Origin: Chryseosolibacter sp039917935
GTDB lineage: Bacteria; Bacteroidota; Bacteroidia; Cytophagales; Cyclobacteriaceae
Direction of reading: 5' to 3'
DNA length: 10,046 nucleotides
Assembly (NCBI GenBank): GCA_039917935.1
Contig: JBDSIM010000163.1
Coordinates: 1 to 10,046, forward strand
Shown: piece by piece, positions 7,040 to 10,046 of the stretch
How the letters are laid out: each line of letters starts with the position of its first letter
Numbering within the stretch: the stretch's first letter is position 1
Translations under genes and position numbers: made by a program
Notes under the pieces: model-generated
What the model was told of the DNA's origin: nothing
The model's database searches: none
The model's input: only the letters and a program-made list of their open reading frames with translations

Positions 7040-8310
7040 TACGCGAAGACAACATAACGCATAAAATTGATTGGGTCACCGTGCTCCTCTATGGTTCCAT
7101 TGTGTTTCTGGGCTGGCTTAATATCTACGCGGTAACGTACGATGAAAACGCCACCACCTCCATCTTCAGTCTTGACATTAACTCCGGAAGGCAATTGATC
7201 TTTATCGCCGGATCACTCATTATCATTTCAGCCATTCTCATCATTGACCGGCAATTTTACGAGACCTTTGCGTATATCATTTACGGTCTGTTACTATTTA
7301 TGCTTCTCCTCGTTCCGATCGTTGGTAAAGAAGTTGGCGGGAACAAGGCCTGGATTGGAATAGGATCATTTGGCGTTCAACCTTCTGAATTTGCAAAATT
7401 TGCCACCGCTCTGGTGGTCGCCAAATTAATTGGTTCGATTGGTTTCAAGATTGATAATTTCAGGAACCAATTAATTCTTTTCGGTTTGATTGCCGCTCCA
7501 ATCTTGCTGATCATTCTTCAAAAAGATTTTGGCACTGCGTTGGTCTTTACCGTTTTCCTCGTTGTCTTTTTCAGGGAGGGGATGTCCCCCTTTATTATCC
7601 TGATCGGTATGGCATTCGGTCTGATATTCGTTTTGACTTTATTGGTGGAGAATCAATATTATTTATACCTGGGCATTGCCGTTCTATTAGGTTTGGCCAT
7701 CGTTCTGGGTCGGAAAAAATTCAAACGCATCGCGATATTAACGGCCGGAGCATTGGCCATTGTGCTGGTGATTGAAAGCGTAGACTACATTGTAACTGAT
7801 GTGCTTAAGCCACATCACCAAAACCGTATAAAAGCTTTAATCAATCCGGATTCGGATCCCCTGGGTTTTGGTTGGAACGTCACACAATCAAAAATCGCCA
7901 TTGGCAGCGGAGGATTTCTCGGAAAAGGTTTTCTGAAAGGCACACAAACGAAGTTCGATTTTGTTCCTGAACAAAGTACGGATTTCATTTTCTGCACAAT
8001 CGGGGAAGAACATGGATGGGTTGGAAGTTTGTTCACCATTGCCCTCTTTATGGTCTTACTGTTGAGAATTGTATTTCTGGCAGAGCGACAGAAAAATAAA
8101 TTTGCGAGAGTTTACGGTTATTCCGTAGCGTGTATTCTCTTTTTTCACTTCGCAGTGAATATTGGGATGACCGTTGGTCTGTTTCCAGTGATTGGTATCC
8201 CATTACCTTTTTTCAGTTACGGAGGTTCCTCGCTCTGGGGTTTTACAATTCTCCTGTTTATTTTCCTGAAATTGGATGCTCACCGCATGCAGGTGCTCCA
8301 GAGACTTTAA
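7036..8310 (+). CDS. rodA: SEDS peptidoglycan glycosyltransferase RodA
   Basis: RodA polymerises lipid II into glycan strands for lateral wall growth, in a complex with PBP2. The 424-residue product has about ten membrane helices and the SEDS signatures VQPSEFAK (114-121), QKDFGTAL (162-169), PEQSTDFIF (311-319) with the likely catalytic Asp316, IGEEHG (322-327), and the ending motif GIPLPFFSYGGSS (387-399). The only plausible start is TTG at 7036-7038, overlapping the mrdA TGA as TTGA: the frame is closed by a stop near 7003 and the next Met is about residue 89, inside the membrane domain. A G-rich stretch AAAGGGGGA (7018-7026) lies about 10 bp upstream as a possible ribosome site. It ends the shape cluster; the next gene is convergent, 70 bp away, and I see no convincing terminator between them. 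Confidence 0.96.
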   Translation: MIREDNITHKIDWVTVLLYGSIVFLGWLNIYAVTYDENATTSIFSLDINSGRQLIFIAGSLIIISAILIIDRQFYETFAYIIYGLLLFMLLLVPIVGKEVGGNKAWIGIGSFGVQPSEFAKFATALVVAKLIGSIGFKIDNFRNQLILFGLIAAPILLIILQKDFGTALVFTVFLVVFFREGMSPFIILIGMAFGLIFVLTLLVENQYYLYLGIAVLLGLAIVLGRKKFKRIAILTAGALAIVLVIESVDYIVTDVLKPHHQNRIKALINPDSDPLGFGWNVTQSKIAIGSGGFLGKGFLKGTQTKFDFVPEQSTDFIFCTIGEEHGWVGSLFTIALFMVLLLRIVFLAERQKNKFARVYGYSVACILFFHFAVNIGMTVGLFPVIGIPLPFFSYGGSSLWGFTILLFIFLKLDAHRMQVLQRL

Positions 8311-8380
8311 TAATAGCAAATAGTGGTTTGTCGGTCATGTGCGCAAGACGTGAGACACTTTAAAAATCTATTTCTGAGAA

Positions 8381-9412
8381 TCACCCAAAGCGCTTTTCAA
8401 CCATTTCCATAAACTCATGGAACTCCTTGCTTTCGCGATCCCAGTTGGCAGATTGACTTTCAAGATATTGAAGGGCGGTATCCATGTCTGGCTGTTGATC
8501 AAGGTCATCAATGGCTCTGCTGAATGATTCGAAGTCCCCATAGAAGAGGACTTTTGTAAACATAAACTTTTGATTGATGGTAAGGTTGTCCTTTATTTTT
8601 GAAATTTTCTGAAAATTATTGTACACGGCTGCACGCTGCTCAGAATTTTTACGGTCATTCAGTGTAGGCTTACCGGATGGGTCTTCTTTAACCCGATCGC
8701 GTGGTACATCCATCACCTTCTCAGGTTCTTTCAGGCTGTTTGGTTTTGGATAATTATTTGTCCTGGCAGGTTCGGTTACCATCGGAGGATAAAATTTAGC
8801 CGGATCAAGCGGTAAAGTTTCCGAAAACTGACGGATGTGTCCCTCCAGGTCCTCCGGAGTAAAGTTTACCTCCTCTAAAATCTGATCCAGGAAGGCGAAT
8901 GCTTCATTACCCGATAATTCCTTCAGACCTTTTTCTTCGAGTTTCATCACCAGGCGTGCAAGGGGCTCCTTATTTATCTTTAAATATTTGATATCCTCTT
9001 TGAATGATGATAGCTCTAGTCTATTGTTTTTACCAGTGACAAGAATGGAGAAAAAATCATAAGGATTGAATACCACCAAAAGGGTCTGTCGCACCGCTTT
9101 CTTTAACAGGGGAACTAAATATTCCTGGTCGACAGAAATATGGTTTGACAGTACAGTCATAAAATTATTCAGAGCCTCTTTTACTTCGGCCTGGTCATAA
9201 TCAAAATAAGGGCTCTTTAGCTTCTTTGCCTCATCTCTCCAGGTGATTAATAGTTCCCGGATCACAAACATATTGACCTGAGAGACATTCGAAAGAGATA
9301 GGATTTCTGCGCCGCTGATTCTGATTTTGGAAGCGAAAAAGCTTTTTGAGATTCTATCAGCATAAGTATCGCTGTAAACTGATATCGCTTCGAGACTTAT
9401 TTTTTCATCCAT
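8381..9412 (-). CDS. conserved-looking soluble protein of unknown function
   Basis: I do not recognise a named family. The 343-residue product has no signal peptide or membrane segment and should be cytosolic. It appears two-part: a mostly helical N-terminal region (about 1-200) with aromatic-rich VFNPYDFFSIL (114-124), a Pro- and charge-rich probable linker (about 201-262, with many Pro, Lys, Asp and Glu), and a compact helical C-terminal region (about 265-343). In that last part LTINQKFMFTKVLFYGDFESF (277-297 region) and the ending EFMEMVEKRFG resemble the tail of several unannotated Bacteroidota proteins as I recall them. The start is the ATG at 9412, giving MDEKISLEAI. Coding bias and length make it real. 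It converges on rodA and diverges from the ferredoxin gene across an 84-bp gap; no function can be inferred from these neighbours. Confidence 0.85.
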   Translation of the reverse strand: MDEKISLEAISVYSDTYADRISKSFFASKIRISGAEILSLSNVSQVNMFVIRELLITWRDEAKKLKSPYFDYDQAEVKEALNNFMTVLSNHISVDQEYLVPLLKKAVRQTLLVVFNPYDFFSILVTGKNNRLELSSFKEDIKYLKINKEPLARLVMKLEEKGLKELSGNEAFAFLDQILEEVNFTPEDLEGHIRQFSETLPLDPAKFYPPMVTEPARTNNYPKPNSLKEPEKVMDVPRDRVKEDPSGKPTLNDRKNSEQRAAVYNNFQKISKIKDNLTINQKFMFTKVLFYGDFESFSRAIDDLDQQPDMDTALQYLESQSANWDRESKEFHEFMEMVEKRFG

Positions 9413-9496
9413 AGTTATTGATCTCGGATTATATACTTATTTGGTGCTTTAAAGTTAACCGTTATTGGCGCAATGTCCACACCTAAATAACGCAAG

Positions 9497-9826
9497 ATGG
9501 CCCGCATTATGATTGAAAATCTTTTTAATAGAGCCCTCGAGGTGACCAACTTATCCAAAACCCTGCTGGAGCACTTCCATCAGCACAACATCGATTGGAT
9601 GCATTCTTGTGGCGGCAAAGGGCGATGCACTACCTGTAAGGTTATCATTAAAGCAGGTTCAGAAAATTTTCAGAAACCTACCCGCGCAGAGCAAAGGTAC
9701 CGGCAGGAGGGTGCGCTGGGATCGCAGGAGAGGTTGGCTTGTCAGGCCAAAATAAGCGGGGACACTATTATAATCGCCCCAAAGGAATACCATCTGCCAC
9801 ATCTTTCATATTCCGATCCAGGTTAG
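9497..9826 (+). CDS. [2Fe-2S] ferredoxin-like electron carrier
   Basis: The 109-residue protein carries four cysteines placed to ligate one [2Fe-2S] cluster: Cys38, Cys44 and Cys47 in SCGGKGRCTTCK, and Cys82 in RLACQAK. The spacing C-x5-C-x2-C-x34-C is closer to adrenodoxin-type ferredoxins than to plant photosynthetic ones (C-x4-C-x2-C). The surrounding GGKGRCTTC and the RLACQ...I.GD motif are typical of the beta-grasp Fer2 fold, which should span about residues 3-96. It would be a small cytosolic one-electron carrier; the redox partner is unknown. The ATG at 9497 is chosen because an upstream in-frame ATG at 9473 meets a stop after five codons. It is co-directional with tdk, 59 bp downstream, and divergent from the unknown reverse-strand gene. 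Confidence 0.9.
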   Translation: MARIMIENLFNRALEVTNLSKTLLEHFHQHNIDWMHSCGGKGRCTTCKVIIKAGSENFQKPTRAEQRYRQEGALGSQERLACQAKISGDTIIIAPKEYHLPHLSYSDPG

Positions 9827-9850
9827 CAACAGGAGCATTTACGGCAAATA

Positions 9851-9881
9851 TTTGACAGTGGACCTCACACAGGGTATTTTG
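9851..9881 (+). promoter_or_regulatory. candidate Bacteroidota-type promoter just before tdk
   Basis: TTTG (9851-9854) is followed after 20 bp by TATTTTG (9875-9881). This resembles the Bacteroidota pattern of TTG or TTTG, about 17-23 bp, then TAnnTTTG, but the second element is one base short of consensus. Only four bases separate it from the tdk ATG, so initiation would fall at or beside the start codon and give a leaderless message. The match is imperfect and a random hit in AT-rich DNA is possible. Confidence 0.3.
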
Positions 9882-9885
9882 CATA

Positions 9886-10046
9886 ATGTTTATTGAACCA
9901 CACCTGGGAGGCGGCCCCCCAAAGGAGCAGGCCGGATGGATCGAAGTGATCTGCGGTTGTATGTTTTCCGGAAAAACCGAAGAACTGATACGGAGGCTTA
10001 ACCGGGCCATAATCGCGAAACAAAGAGTGGAGATTTTTAAACCGGT
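9886..10046 (+). CDS. tdk: thymidine kinase, 5' portion (cut by window end)
   Basis: Thymidine kinase phosphorylates thymidine with ATP to dTMP in the pyrimidine salvage pathway. Only the first 53 codons are visible, starting at the ATG at 9886 with MFIEPHLGGG and running off the right edge without a stop. The decisive part is residues 19-35: IEVICGCMFSGKTEELI contains the P-loop G-x-MFSGKT that is characteristic of the small homotetrameric type II thymidine kinases, followed by the typical helix LIRRLNRAIIAKQRVEIFKP. The Asp and zinc-binding cysteine motifs lie beyond the window. The Gly/Pro-rich segment at residues 8-12 (GGGPP) is a short variable leader before the core fold. It follows the ferredoxin gene by 59 bp and may share its transcript or use the candidate promoter in that gap. 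Confidence 0.93.
   Translation, partial: MFIEPHLGGGPPKEQAGWIEVICGCMFSGKTEELIRRLNRAIIAKQRVEIFKP

Noticed and set aside
8329..8357. Possible hairpin between the convergent rodA and unknown gene (TGTC with GACA, and CATG with CGTG)
   Set aside because: Only two 4-bp helices with a wobble pair and an internal loop, and no T-run in either direction; too weak to call a bidirectional terminator.
9428..9433. TATAAT on the reverse strand 15 bp before the unknown 343-aa gene
   Set aside because: It matches the enterobacterial -10 rather than the Bacteroidota pattern, has no -35 at proper spacing, and AT-rich gaps give such hits easily.
1..10046. Search for a novel mobile, defence, CRISPR or toxin-antitoxin system
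   Set aside because: Almost all of the window is accounted for by core metabolic and cell-wall genes. No spaced direct repeats, transposase, integrase, reverse transcriptase, nuclease or small paired genes were seen, so I do not claim an undescribed system here.

Overview
The window looks like chromosomal housekeeping DNA from a Bacteroidota bacterium, most likely of the Cytophagales type. The reasons are the protein signatures (the opening residues and motifs of MreB, PurH and thymidine kinase), moderate GC content, weak or absent Shine-Dalgarno sequences before most genes, one candidate promoter resembling the Bacteroidota TTTG / TAnnTTTG pattern, and the order purH-mreB-mreC-mreD-mrdA-rodA, which I recall as common in this phylum. 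The taxonomic call is inference from sequence features; no database was searched.

Left edge (1-1062): the last codons of an unidentified gene, a short gap with a perfect 18-bp palindrome, then a nitrilase-superfamily amidase (YafV/omega-amidase type) with its Glu-Lys-Cys triad intact. Next (1063-2589) is purH, the bifunctional enzyme for the last two steps of IMP synthesis, followed by a 213-bp gap with interlocking inverted repeats.

Centre (2803-8310): a complete elongasome cluster. mreB (actin-like scaffold), mreC and mreD (membrane linkers), mrdA (PBP2 transpeptidase) and rodA (SEDS glycosyltransferase) lie head to tail with gaps of 3 and 41 bp and two 4-bp stop/start overlaps, so they are very probably cotranscribed. 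Together they would direct lateral peptidoglycan synthesis: MreB filaments position the complex, MreC/MreD control PBP2, RodA polymerises glycan strands and PBP2 cross-links them. All key catalytic motifs are visible. rodA appears to begin at a TTG codon overlapping the mrdA stop.

Right edge (8381-10046): a reverse-strand gene for a 343-residue soluble protein of unknown function, convergent with rodA. It is divergent from a small [2Fe-2S] ferredoxin-like protein gene, which is followed by the first 53 codons of tdk (thymidine kinase), cut by the window end.

No mobile element, CRISPR array, rRNA, tRNA, phage or defence gene was seen. No intergenic stretch exceeds 300 bp. The points worth a second look are small-scale: structured or palindromic gaps, a possible zinc site in PBP2, the TTG start of rodA, the uncharacterised 343-aa protein, and a possible leaderless start of tdk.
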